A stretch of 37,214 nt of DNA from Sulfurimonas sp. SAG-AH-194-I05 (GTDB lineage Bacteria > Campylobacterota > Campylobacteria > Campylobacterales > Sulfurimonadaceae), in the NCBI RefSeq assembly GCF_029215955.1, contig NZ_JAEMVA010000017.1, positions 1 to 37,214 of the forward strand, written 5' to 3'. The translations under genes and the position numbers were made by a program. The notes under the pieces were generated by a model that saw only the letters and a program-made list of their open reading frames with translations, was not told the DNA's origin and made no database searches. This document shows positions 15,349 to 23,173 of the stretch, piece by piece. Numbering within the stretch: position 1 is the stretch's first letter; the number at the start of each line of letters is the position of its first letter.

Positions 15349-15365
15349 AGTGTGCACTCTTTGTG
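15349..15365. promoter_or_regulatory. Predicted operator, box B
   Basis: AGTGTG-CACTC-TTTGTG on the plus strand. Its core (15351-15367) matches that of box C (16300-16316) at 16 of 17 bases. It occupies the -35 position of the minus-strand TATAAT. It also overlaps the last codons of the exported-protein gene ending at 15377 only marginally, lying just outside it. Confidence 0.65.
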
Positions 15366-15376
15366 TATAAATAATT

Positions 15377-15814
15377 TTAATACAAACAACCACTTGGAAG
15401 AGGGGCTAAATGTACAATATTTAAATCAAATACTACTTTCTTTTTTAACTTTGAAAACCCATTTTGCACACTTCCTACATAAATATCGCCGCTATAGCCT
15501 ACATTATTCATATGGGCTCTTATATATACTGTATCTGTCTTTTTAATTTTCACCCTACTCCCAGAACGTGTAAAAGGTTGTGTATCAGGATGTGAATGTA
15601 CTAAAATTCTTCTATAAAGAAGAGTTCCATCTTTTGAGAGAATTTCCCACCAGTTTGCGAACTGCTCACAGCCTGTTTCATCACTTTTTAATGTCACAGA
15701 AAATTTATACTTATTCTCACTACCATTCACAACTACTTTTGTGACATTTGCCCTGATAGTTGCCCCACTTAAAATCTGAGCAAAGACTACAATGAGAAAA
15801 ATATATTTACGCAT
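15377..15814 (-). CDS. Exported protein of unknown function in the doxX unit
   Basis: The 145-residue protein has a signal peptide (MRKYIFLIVVFAQILSG, cut near residue 17). The mature part is beta-rich, with alternating hydrophobic residues (VVVNGSENKYKFSVTLKSDETG), a WWEILSKDG segment, HSHPDTQPFTRSG and a final LPSGCLY. It has two mature cysteines, one in ETGCEQF and one in the last five residues, which could form a disulfide. I do not recognise a family. It starts 2 nt after the doxX stop codon, so the two are almost surely co-transcribed and translationally coupled, which suggests a shared role in the envelope, perhaps with the HvfA-like peptide encoded next. Confidence 0.75.
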   Translation of the reverse strand: MRKYIFLIVVFAQILSGATIRANVTKVVVNGSENKYKFSVTLKSDETGCEQFANWWEILSKDGTLLYRRILVHSHPDTQPFTRSGSRVKIKKTDTVYIRAHMNNVGYSGDIYVGSVQNGFSKLKKKVVFDLNIVHLAPLPSGCLY

Positions 15815-15816
15815 AC

Positions 15817-16257
15817 TTAACTTTTTTCACCAAAGAAAAGTCTATCAAGTGAAAATGCTCCTGCACCATTTGTAAAAAATATCAATAAAAACATCATATA
15901 GTACATAGGTATTTCAAATCCATTTTCTCCAGCTGCAAAGCCGTTTGGAAGATGCACCATAAATATTGCAACTAGCATTACAATGATTAAAGGAAAAGAA
16001 ATTAATCTTGTAAAAAGTCCTACTGCAAGTAAAACAACACCAGCTGCCTCAACGCTTGCTGCCATATATGCATTTAAAAGTGGGAAAGGGATTCCCATAC
16101 CACCAAACCATGATGCCACATTTTCTATACCATTCCATTTCATCATTGCAGGTTCATAAAAACCATAGGCTACAGCTAGCCTTGCAAAAAGAAGAGAAAA
16201 TGATTTCCCATAACTACTAATTCGTGAAAATTCCAAATAATTTTCTTTACACTGCAT
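15817..16257 (-). CDS. DoxX-family membrane protein (HvfX-like)
   Basis: The 146-residue protein has four predicted membrane helices and the DoxX pattern: LLFARLAVAYGFYEPAMMKW near the start, a short WFGGMGIPFP loop, EAAGVVLLAVGLFTR, and a Gly/Asn loop (HLPNGFAAGENGFE). DoxX-family members occur in HvfABC(X) loci for copper-binding RiPPs, where their exact role is not settled, and elsewhere in redox contexts. Presence next to an HvfA-like gene favours the RiPP role. It is the first gene of a unit that continues into the exported 145-residue protein, with CAGGAG before the ATG and the box at 16298-16314 upstream. Confidence 0.85.
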   Translation of the reverse strand: MQCKENYLEFSRISSYGKSFSLLFARLAVAYGFYEPAMMKWNGIENVASWFGGMGIPFPLLNAYMAASVEAAGVVLLAVGLFTRLISFPLIIVMLVAIFMVHLPNGFAAGENGFEIPMYYMMFLLIFFTNGAGAFSLDRLFFGEKS

Positions 16258-16284
16258 AATAAACTCCTGTCATAAATTTCAGTA

Positions 16285-16290
16285 AGTATA
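16285..16290 (-). promoter_or_regulatory. -10 box of the doxX unit
   Basis: TATACT on the minus strand, 27 nt before the ATG of the DoxX gene, exactly 7 nt from the box at 16298-16314. Same layout as at 9212-9217 and 15336-15341. Confidence 0.6.
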
Positions 16291-16297
16291 CTCTTCG

Positions 16298-16314
16298 CTT
16301 GTGTACTCTTTGTG
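16298..16314. promoter_or_regulatory. Predicted operator, box C
   Basis: CTTGTG-TACTC-TTTGTG on the plus strand (CACAAA and CACAAG half-sites, 11-bp period, on the minus strand). It covers the -35 position of the doxX promoter. It lies in the divergent region shared with the HD-GYP gene, but 35 nt from that gene's -10, so the doxX side is the better target. Confidence 0.65.
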
Positions 16315-16349
16315 TACGTATTCATTCCAAATACACGCATGATTTATGC

Positions 16350-16355
16350 TATACT
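16350..16355 (+). promoter_or_regulatory. Extended -10 of the HD-GYP operon
   Basis: TGCTATACT forms an extended -10, about 28 nt before the ATG at 16384. A GAGAAGG ribosome site follows at 16369-16375. Confidence 0.5.
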
Positions 16356-16383
16356 TTTTGCACTTAAAGAGAAGGTCTAATAA

Positions 16384-17484
16384 ATGTTTGAAAAACATAG
16401 TTGCAATCTTAACCCTAAGGACTCCATACTACGGATTACTTTAGCTACGCTTTTTTTTATCTATGCTGTTTATGCATCTTTGTATATTTTACTTGTACCA
16501 AGTGCTTTGCTTTATTACACGGGATTGAGTAAATTTTGTTTTGCTTACTATTTTTTAAAGATAAATGATGCCCTTAGCACCAAAAACTATTACCTTCAGT
16601 TTTTACCAAAATACAATCCCTCTTCTGTTTTTATTTTTGATAATGCAGGGGAACTTGTGTTTAAAAATAAAGCAGCAGCAACTGCCTTAGCAGATGTAGT
16701 TTCATCTCAATGTCTTGGTGTACGTAATATCACAGAGTTAATTAGCTCTGAGAAACTAGATACTCTCATGCTAGAGCATGAAAATAAATTTTATCAAATC
16801 GAACTTCAAGGCATCGAAAAAGAAAATATTTTACTTGCCTACTTAACAGATATAACCGAAGTTATAAAACTCAATGATGAAATCGAAGATACACAAAGGG
16901 AAATTATTTATGCCATGGGTGAAATCGGTGAAACACGTTCAAAAGAAACTGGTAACCATGTAAAACGTGTGGCACTTTACTCAAAAGAGTTGGCATTACT
17001 CTACGGATTATCTCAAGAAGAAGCTGAAAAACTTCAAATGGCATCACCTATGCATGACATAGGCAAGGTTGGCATTCCCGATGCTGTTTTAAATGCTCCG
17101 AGAAAACTAGAACTTGATGAATGGAAAATCATGCAAACACATGCTATTTTAGGCTATGAAATGTTAAAAAGTTCAAATAAGCCTATACTCCAAGCAGCCG
17201 CAATAGTAGCAGGAGAACACCATGAGAAATGGGATGGCTCAGGATACCCACATGCTAAGAGTGGCGAAGAGATTCATATATATGGTCGTATTACAGCAGT
17301 TGCAGATGTTTTTGATGCTCTTGGAAGTGAAAGAGTTTATAAAAAAGCATGGGAACTCGACAAAATTCTTGCACTTTTTAAAGAAGAAAGTGGCAAACAT
17401 TTCGACCCTAAACTCATAGAACTTTTTTTAGATAACCTCGGTAGCTTTTTAAATATAAGAGATACTTTTAAGGATGTAGCATGA
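16384..17484 (+). CDS. Membrane PAS-HD-GYP protein (c-di-GMP phosphodiesterase)
   Basis: The 366-residue protein begins with a short Cys-containing tail and two membrane helices (about 16-60) that resemble the YgaP/DUF2892-like membrane module (KDSILRITLA). A PAS-like domain follows (about 78-165), then an HD-GYP domain (about 175-360). The metal-binding HD is His224/Asp225 in SPMHDIGKVG, and the downstream HHEKWDGSGYP at 279-289 is complete, so c-di-GMP hydrolysis is expected. It is the first gene of a run with an NrtS-zinc-ribbon protein (overlap ATGA), a soluble MCP and an exported MBL protein. The signal sensed by the PAS or membrane part is unknown. Confidence 0.9.
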   Translation: MFEKHSCNLNPKDSILRITLATLFFIYAVYASLYILLVPSALLYYTGLSKFCFAYYFLKINDALSTKNYYLQFLPKYNPSSVFIFDNAGELVFKNKAAATALADVVSSQCLGVRNITELISSEKLDTLMLEHENKFYQIELQGIEKENILLAYLTDITEVIKLNDEIEDTQREIIYAMGEIGETRSKETGNHVKRVALYSKELALLYGLSQEEAEKLQMASPMHDIGKVGIPDAVLNAPRKLELDEWKIMQTHAILGYEMLKSSNKPILQAAAIVAGEHHEKWDGSGYPHAKSGEEIHIYGRITAVADVFDALGSERVYKKAWELDKILALFKEESGKHFDPKLIELFLDNLGSFLNIRDTFKDVA

Positions 17485-17846
17485 CAATGGATCATTTTAA
17501 AATATACTGTGAAATTGCAATATCTTCGAGTATAGTACAACGTGCCATTAAAGTTTCCCTCATCGTAGGCAGTACCCTCAACCTAATAAACCAAGGTGAT
17601 GCACTTTTACTTTTAGATATACAAAACCTAAGCTATTTAAAACTTGGTTTAACGTACATAGTTCCCTACAGTGTAACAACGTATACAGCAACAACTATGA
17701 AAGCTGAATTTCAAATAGGTACAAAAGCTGTCCTAAACGCAAACCTAAAATGTTCAAAATGCACTGAAACAATATATGTAGAAAAAGGAACTCTCATTCC
17801 TGAGTGCCCAGCATGTGGTATTCATACACGATGGAAATTAAAATAA
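17481..17846 (+). CDS. NrtS-like nitrate/nitrite transporter fused to a zinc ribbon
   Basis: The 121-residue protein has the NrtS signature: AIKVSLIVGSTLNLINQGD (about 22-40) as the first helix, and LGLTYIVPYSVTTYTA (about 55-70) as the second. NrtS proteins are small two-helix membrane proteins shown in cyanobacteria and proteobacteria to move nitrate or nitrite. Unlike typical NrtS (about 70-90 residues), this one continues into a cytoplasmic-looking zinc ribbon with Cys91, Cys94, Cys109 and Cys112 (CSKC and CPAC). It overlaps the HD-GYP stop by 4 nt and has AAGGA upstream, so it is translated with it. The link with a c-di-GMP enzyme and an MCP suggests sensing as well as transport; that is inferred. 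Confidence 0.8.
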   Translation: MTMDHFKIYCEIAISSSIVQRAIKVSLIVGSTLNLINQGDALLLLDIQNLSYLKLGLTYIVPYSVTTYTATTMKAEFQIGTKAVLNANLKCSKCTETIYVEKGTLIPECPACGIHTRWKLK

Positions 17847-17864
17847 AACTAAAAAAGGATTTAA

Positions 17865-18749
17865 ATGTTATTTGGAATTAAACTCAAACATAATGAAATT
17901 ATTATCGATAAAGAAAGATTAAACGAACTTGAAAACAAAGCAATGATACTTGAAACTATACAGCAAAAAGACTCTCTCTCAACTGCAATTACAATCGCTG
18001 AAAATGCAAAAAATGTAAATCAATCTTCTAAAAAACGTTTAGGAAGTATTGAAAATACAAAAACTATGATTGATGGCTTTATACAAAAGTCTATTGAAGT
18101 CAAAGAACTTACACAAAAATCAGATGCAATAGCTGACGATACTGTTTCTTCTACTTCTCAAAGTATAGAACATATTAATAATCTTGCACAAGCTCTCGAG
18201 CACAACCATGAACTTACAAATGAGTTTCAAACCCAAATATCAGAGCTATATTCTAAAATAAATGGTATAAACTCACTTGTTGAAGCCATTAAAGATATTG
18301 CTGACCAAACAAATTTACTTGCCCTTAATGCAGCGATAGAAGCAGCACGAGCAGGAGAACATGGACGTGGATTTGCAGTTGTTGCAGATGAAGTAAGAAA
18401 ATTAGCAGAAAACACAAACAAGTCAGCAGATCAAGTACAGCTAGAGATGAAACTCATTATGGGAATATCTAATGATGTGTTAGAACGCCAAGAGGGTATG
18501 ATGCAGGGTATCGAGAAGAGTGTAGGTATCGCAGGTGAAACGGTAGGAATTTTAGATGCCCTAGGAGTAAATGCTACAAACAGTAAAGAAGAAATTTCTA
18601 TCTCTTTACGTTGTATAGAAACCCAACTCCAAGACTCTCAAAATATTAAAAATGACATGATGCAACTTGTTGAAGATACACAAGAAGCGATTAAAGGCTC
18701 AAATAATAATATAAACCTAGCCCAAGAACTTATAAGCGAACTCAAATAG
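17865..18749 (+). CDS. Soluble methyl-accepting chemotaxis-like protein
   Basis: The 294-residue protein has no signal peptide or membrane helix. A short N-terminal region (about 1-40) leads into long coiled coils and the MCP signalling hairpin. The conserved tip is at residues 142-184 ([20 protein letters not shown] to VRKLAENT), the site of CheA/CheW contact. There is no PAS, HAMP or ligand-binding domain, so input must come from a partner or from the first 40 residues. It begins 18 nt after the NrtS-zinc-ribbon gene with AAAAAGGA upstream. It is probably a cytoplasmic member of a chemosensory array, or a regulator tied to the preceding two genes. Confidence 0.88.
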   Translation: MLFGIKLKHNEIIIDKERLNELENKAMILETIQQKDSLSTAITIAENAKNVNQSSKKRLGSIENTKTMIDGFIQKSIEVKELTQKSDAIADDTVSSTSQSIEHINNLAQALEHNHELTNEFQTQISELYSKINGINSLVEAIKDIADQTNLLALNAAIEAARAGEHGRGFAVVADEVRKLAENTNKSADQVQLEMKLIMGISNDVLERQEGMMQGIEKSVGIAGETVGILDALGVNATNSKEEISISLRCIETQLQDSQNIKNDMMQLVEDTQEAIKGSNNNINLAQELISELK

Positions 18750-18753
18750 TAAC

Positions 18754-19623
18754 ATGAAATACTTATTTTTTCTTTTTATAGCTAGCTCCATACTTTACGC
18801 ACAAAAAATAGAATTAGAAATTTTAGGATCAGGTGGTCCTGAAATTGATGGAAGAGCAAGTAGTTCTTATTTACTATGGATAGATAATAAAGCCAGACTC
18901 CTTATAGATATGGGAAGTGGTTCTATGCTACGCTTTGAGCAAAGTAATGCAAAACTAGAGTCACTCCAAGCTGTTGTTCTTACACACTTGCACATTGACC
19001 ATAGTGTTGACTTACCCTCATTTATAAAAGCTGGTTATTTCTCACAACGAGTAAATGCACTTGATATTATTGCTCCGTTTGGAAATGAATATTTTCCTTC
19101 TATTGATGCATATCTTCAAAACCTCTTTGGGGCAAATGGTGCATATAGATATATGCAAGATGTTCTAACCCCTCAAAGTGACTCATTTCAAATACTTCCA
19201 GTTACAATACACTCAAAAAATATAATTAAAAAATACTATAAAGATTTTTCCCTAGAACTCATTAACGTATACCACGGAACCGTTCCTGCTCTTGCTGTAC
19301 GTATAACTATAGGAGATAAAAGTATTTTAATAAGTGGTGACACAAATAATAAAAATGCAAACTTAGAAAAAATAGCAAAAAATGTAGACCTTTTTATAGC
19401 ACATCACGCAATTGCACAACATGCTGGAAAATATGCAAAAAGACTACATATAACGCCTAAGCAAATTGCGCATATTGCACATGTAGGAAATGTTAAAAAA
19501 CTTGTACTTTCTCACAGAATGAAAAGAACACGAACAAAAGAAGAAGAAAGTTTAAAAATAATTTCAAAAAAATACAAAGGCATTATAATTTTTGCAGAAG
19601 ATTCTATGAAAATAGAACTTTAA
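18754..19623 (+). CDS. Exported MBL-fold metallohydrolase
   Basis: The 289-residue protein has a short signal peptide (MKYLFFLFIASSILYA) and a metallo-beta-lactamase fold of the RNase Z/arylsulfatase-like type. The metal site motif THLHIDH gives His78, His80, Asp82 and His83. A GDTN segment (Asp near 196), HH near 216 and SHRMKR near 265 supply later ligands. Export makes tRNA processing unlikely; a periplasmic hydrolase is more probable, with unknown substrate. It starts 4 nt after the MCP stop, so it belongs to the same unit. No clear ribosome site is seen, so expression probably depends on coupling. Confidence 0.8.
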   Translation: MKYLFFLFIASSILYAQKIELEILGSGGPEIDGRASSSYLLWIDNKARLLIDMGSGSMLRFEQSNAKLESLQAVVLTHLHIDHSVDLPSFIKAGYFSQRVNALDIIAPFGNEYFPSIDAYLQNLFGANGAYRYMQDVLTPQSDSFQILPVTIHSKNIIKKYYKDFSLELINVYHGTVPALAVRITIGDKSILISGDTNNKNANLEKIAKNVDLFIAHHAIAQHAGKYAKRLHITPKQIAHIAHVGNVKKLVLSHRMKRTRTKEEESLKIISKKYKGIIIFAEDSMKIEL

Positions 19624-19714
19624 GTAGGAGAGAAATATATCTTGTACTACTATTCTAAGCTCTTTTTGATGGGTTTATGTGTAAAATTCTACTATTAATT
19701 CATAAAAGAGCCAC

Positions 19715-21547
19715 ATGATTCAACTAACTAATATTTCAAAAAATTATGCAAGCCAAGAACTTTTTAACAAACTTAGCTTTAAACTCAACGCAGGAACACG
19801 TGTTGGGCTTGTTGGTCGTAATGGTAGTGGAAAATCTACACTTTTTAAACTTATACTCGGTGAAGAAAGTGCTGACGATGGCGATATTATCATCCCAAAA
19901 AACTATAAAATCGGTACACTTAAACAGCACCTTACTTTTAGTGAAAAAACACTTCGAGAAGAGTCTGCTTTAGCTCTTACTGAGGAGATGAAATACGACA
20001 CGTATAGGGTTGAAAAAATTCTTTTTGGTTTAGGTTTTATACAAGAAGACTTAGAAAAAGACCCTCTTTCATTTTCAGGAGGTTATCAAATTCGTATAAA
20101 TCTTGCAAAACTTCTTGTCACTGAACCAAATTTACTTTTACTTGATGAACCAACTAACTACCTTGACATCGTCTCCCTGCGTTGGTTACAAACATTTTTA
20201 CGTGCATTTCAAGGTGAAGTTCTCCTCATTACACATGATAGAAACTTTATGGATGCAGTTTGCACACATACAATGGGGCTCGTTCGTAAACGCGTTGAGC
20301 TTCTCGCTGGAAATACCCACAAGTTTTACGAACAACTCAGTGCAAATGACGAGCTTCATGCCAAACAAAAAGTAGCACAAGACAAAAAAGTAAAAGAGCT
20401 TGAAGAGTTTATCGCTAAAAATAAAGCACGTGCTTCAACTGCTTCACTTGCACAGTCCAAAGTAAAACAACTCCAAAAGATGGAGAGACTTGAAGACTTA
20501 GGGTTTGACAATACTTTAGAATTTGCCTTTAACTTTAAAGACACTCCTGCAAAAGTTTTACTCGATATTAAAGACTTAAGTTTCGGGTATACTCCTGAAA
20601 ATATTCTTTTTAAAAATATCTCTTTCACGCTTCAAAAAGGTGAATGTTTAGGGATTATTGGGAAAAATGGTAAGGGTAAGTCTACACTTTTAAACACCAT
20701 CGCTAAAGAGTTACAACAACTAAGCGGTGTAATAGAGTACCATTCAAGTGCATCTTTCGCTCACTTTGGTCAAACAAACATAAACCATTTAAGTGATAAA
20801 AACACGGTTATGGATGAGATTTATGTAGGAAATTCCCAACTCAGCGAAGCGAGTGTAAGAAGTATTTGTGGTGGTATGATGTTCTCAGGAGAGAATGCTA
20901 AAAAGAAAATTTCTTTACTCTCAGGTGGCGAAAAAAGCCGCGTAATGCTTGGACAAATCATAGCGAGAAATGTAAATGTACTCTTTTTAGATGAGCCTAC
21001 AAACCACCTTGACATGGACTCTATTGAAGCGCTTACAAAGGCTATAAATGACTTTAAAGGTTCTGTTATTATTGTAACGCACTCCGAAGAATTACTTCGT
21101 CGTGTTTGTGACCGACTGATTATTTTTGCAAAAGAAGGCGCTACGTATTTTGATGGTGGCTATGATGACTTTTTAAGTAAAGTTGGTTGGGAGGAAGAAG
21201 AGCAAGAACAAAGCGTAAAAGTTACTCCAAAATCAAACAACAAAGAGAACAAAAAGCTCAAAGCTGAACTTGTTCGTGAGCGAAATAAAATCACATCTCC
21301 TTTGAAGAAAAAAGTTGATAAAATCGAAGCCCTCATAATGCAAATAGAAGAAGAACTTGAAGTTCATCACGCAGACCTTATAGCGTGTTCAAACTCTGGA
21401 GACAGTGCAAAACTTATGGATCTTTCAAAAACTGTTTCAAAAGAAGAACAAAGAGTTGAAAGTAGTTTTGAAGCACTTGAAATCGCACAAACAGAATTAG
21501 ATGAAATCAACGCATCGTATGAATTAAAAATCGAGGAGCTTTCATGA
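19715..21547 (+). CDS. ABC-F family ATPase
   Basis: The 610-residue protein has two ABC ATPase domains and no membrane part, as in the ABC-F group that acts on ribosomes. Domain 1: Walker A GRNGSGKST (34-42), signature LSFSGG near 118, Walker B LLLLDEPTNYLD near 140. A charged linker (about 205-275) follows. Domain 2: Walker A GKNGKGKST near 315, signature LLSGGEKS near 400, Walker B LFLDEPTNHLD near 423. A C-terminal coiled coil (about 510-610) is like that of Uup/YheS-type members. It is probably a housekeeping ribosome factor; nothing points to antibiotic resistance. It is followed by a GNAT gene with a 4-nt overlap. Confidence 0.92.
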   Translation: MIQLTNISKNYASQELFNKLSFKLNAGTRVGLVGRNGSGKSTLFKLILGEESADDGDIIIPKNYKIGTLKQHLTFSEKTLREESALALTEEMKYDTYRVEKILFGLGFIQEDLEKDPLSFSGGYQIRINLAKLLVTEPNLLLLDEPTNYLDIVSLRWLQTFLRAFQGEVLLITHDRNFMDAVCTHTMGLVRKRVELLAGNTHKFYEQLSANDELHAKQKVAQDKKVKELEEFIAKNKARASTASLAQSKVKQLQKMERLEDLGFDNTLEFAFNFKDTPAKVLLDIKDLSFGYTPENILFKNISFTLQKGECLGIIGKNGKGKSTLLNTIAKELQQLSGVIEYHSSASFAHFGQTNINHLSDKNTVMDEIYVGNSQLSEASVRSICGGMMFSGENAKKKISLLSGGEKSRVMLGQIIARNVNVLFLDEPTNHLDMDSIEALTKAINDFKGSVIIVTHSEELLRRVCDRLIIFAKEGATYFDGGYDDFLSKVGWEEEEQEQSVKVTPKSNNKENKKLKAELVRERNKITSPLKKKVDKIEALIMQIEEELEVHHADLIACSNSGDSAKLMDLSKTVSKEEQRVESSFEALEIAQTELDEINASYELKIEELS

Positions 21548-22038
21548 AAAAAGAACTTTATTTTTTACGCTCAAGTGAGCAAAAAATTATAAAAGACATG
21601 GTACACATTGCACATAATCTCACGCAAGAAGAAAGCCTCATTTATTCAGATTTTTTTGGTTTCTCCGACAAAGACTTAGGACTCTATGTACTTGTTAACA
21701 ACAAAATAGCAGGAGCTATTTGGAGTAGAAAACTAAAACAACAAGACAATGCTTCTGGATTTATTAACGAAGACACCCCTGTTGTAAGCTTTGCAATTTT
21801 ACCTGAGTTTAAAGGGAAAGAAATAGGCTCGTTTATGATGGAACAGTTTTTACAAGAAGCAGGAGCTGTTTATACAGCACTCAGCATAAACATTTTCCAC
21901 AAACCAAAGTCTTTAAAGTTCTATGAAAAATTTGGGTTTGAAAAAACTGAAAATGAATTTGTTCTCATTAAAAAGTTAGAAAAAAAAGAAGTTATACGCC
22001 CAACAGATGGTTACGACCCTCGACGTTGGATGGATTAA
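21544..22038 (+). CDS. GNAT-family N-acetyltransferase
   Basis: The 164-residue protein has the GNAT fold: an acetyl-CoA-binding segment FAILPEFKGKEIGSFMMEQ (about 80-98), then NIFHKPKSLKFYEKFGFEKT (about 119-138). The loop reads KGKEIGS, a variant of the usual R/Q-x-x-G-x-G/A. An N-terminal helix region and a C-terminal tail rich in Arg and Asp follow. The substrate is unknown. It overlaps the ABC-F stop by 4 nt (ATGA) and has GAGGAG upstream, so the two are co-expressed. The ABC-F neighbour suggests a ribosomal or translation-related substrate, but that is only a guess. Confidence 0.82.
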   Translation: MKKELYFLRSSEQKIIKDMVHIAHNLTQEESLIYSDFFGFSDKDLGLYVLVNNKIAGAIWSRKLKQQDNASGFINEDTPVVSFAILPEFKGKEIGSFMMEQFLQEAGAVYTALSINIFHKPKSLKFYEKFGFEKTENEFVLIKKLEKKEVIRPTDGYDPRRWMD

Positions 22039-22044
22039 AATAGA

Positions 22045-22566
22045 TTATTTCTCTCTTGCCCACTCCTGCATCTTCCCAAACATATCTCTATAAGTAAGGT
22101 AAACACGTAAGTCGAACTCTACTTGGTGGTAGTTTTCTTGCATATGGTTACATAGTTTATAGAAGGCTTTGCTATGTTCTTTTTCTTTAAAATGGGCTAA
22201 TTCATGGACTACTATCATCTCTAAAAATTGCTCTGGTATGTTTTTAAACATAGAAGCGATTCTTATTTCATTTTTGGCTTTAAGTTTTCCACCTTGAACA
22301 CGTGAAATAAAATGGTGTGTTCCTAAGGCATTATGAATAATATTAATTTTTCCATCATAAAGCACTTTACTAAGAGGTGCTGCTTTTTTTAAATATATGT
22401 TTTTTAAGTCACTTGTGTATGAGAAAAGACTTTTATCACTTCTCATAGCATGTGGATTTGGATACTTTTTAAGTAAGTATTTTTTGAGTCCATCATGTTC
22501 TATAAGATGCCTAACCTGTGCCTGTACACTTTGTGGATAATGTTTTAAATACCTAAGTTCTTTCAT
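22045..22566 (-). CDS. YgjP-like zinc metallopeptidase (DUF45)
   Basis: The 173-residue protein carries the gluzincin motif HELAH with His121, Glu122 and His125, followed by EHSKAFY with His131 as the likely third ligand. This arrangement, and the YLTYRDMF tail, match the YgjP/DUF45 (M48-like) family of small cytosolic metallopeptidases. Substrates are unknown. It lies directly downstream of glutathione peroxidase with no spacing between stop and start (22566/22567), so the two form an operon. It is convergent with the GNAT gene. Confidence 0.82.
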   Translation of the reverse strand: MKELRYLKHYPQSVQAQVRHLIEHDGLKKYLLKKYPNPHAMRSDKSLFSYTSDLKNIYLKKAAPLSKVLYDGKINIIHNALGTHHFISRVQGGKLKAKNEIRIASMFKNIPEQFLEMIVVHELAHFKEKEHSKAFYKLCNHMQENYHQVEFDLRVYLTYRDMFGKMQEWAREK

Positions 22567-23109
22567 TTATTTTAAGAGTTTATGAATATCCTCAGCTATA
22601 TCTTTTGGTTTAGTTCCTGAAGCGTATCTGTCTACTACGTTTCCATTTTTGTCTACTAAAAATTTTGTAAAATTCCATTTTATAGAATCAAAACCTAAAA
22701 AACCACCTTGCTCATCTTTTAAAAATTTATAGAGAGGATGTGTATTTTTACCATTTACATCTATTTTTGAAAACATATCAAAATGAACGTCATATGTTCC
22801 TTGGCAAAAGAATTTTATTTGTTCATTTGAACCTGATTCTTGCTTTCCAAACTGGTTTGACGGAAAACCTAGAACCATAAAACCCTTGTCTTTATACGTT
22901 TGGTAAAGTTTTTCTAAGCCCTCATACTGAGGAGTAAAGCCACATTCACTCGCTACATTCACTATAAGTAAAACTGTATCTTTATATTGTGACATTGAGA
23001 TATCTTTATTATCAATATTTTTTATATTAAAATTATAAATATCCATTTTTTTATCTCCTGCATATACAAAACTTAACATGATAAGCAAACTTAAAATATA
23101 TTTCATCAT
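22567..23109 (-). CDS. Exported glutathione peroxidase-family peroxidase
   Basis: The 180-residue protein has a signal peptide (MMKYILSLLIMLSFVYA). The GPx motifs are clear: peroxidatic Cys56 in NVASECGFT, Gln90 in NQFGKQE, and Trp145/Asn146 in WNFTKFLV. Cys102 lies where the resolving cysteine of thioredoxin-dependent GPx enzymes sits, so it probably uses a thioredoxin-like reductant, not glutathione. Periplasmic location follows from the signal peptide. AGGAA precedes the first of two adjacent ATGs. The gene is divergent from DUF6394 and followed by the YgjP-like gene. Confidence 0.9.
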   Translation of the reverse strand: MMKYILSLLIMLSFVYAGDKKMDIYNFNIKNIDNKDISMSQYKDTVLLIVNVASECGFTPQYEGLEKLYQTYKDKGFMVLGFPSNQFGKQESGSNEQIKFFCQGTYDVHFDMFSKIDVNGKNTHPLYKFLKDEQGGFLGFDSIKWNFTKFLVDKNGNVVDRYASGTKPKDIAEDIHKLLK

Positions 23110-23142
23110 TAATTCCTATTATAAATTTATTTTATGGTAGTA

Positions 23143-23148
23143 TACAAT
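23143..23148 (+). promoter_or_regulatory. Candidate -10 of the DUF6394/K+ channel unit
   Basis: TACAAT about 25 nt before the ATG at 23174, followed by GGAGA (23163-23167) as a ribosome site. Confidence 0.4.
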
Positions 23149-23173
23149 TATAACAAAATAATGGAGAACATAA

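Noticed and set aside
15351..16316. The 17-bp match between 15351-15367 and 16300-16316 as an IS or transposon end
   Set aside because: The two copies are in the same orientation, each at the same distance from a -10 box, and no transposase or target duplication is present. A shared operator explains them better.
17222..17419. Plus-strand small open frame inside the HD-GYP gene
   Set aside because: It is a +1 shadow of the catalytic region, with no motif.
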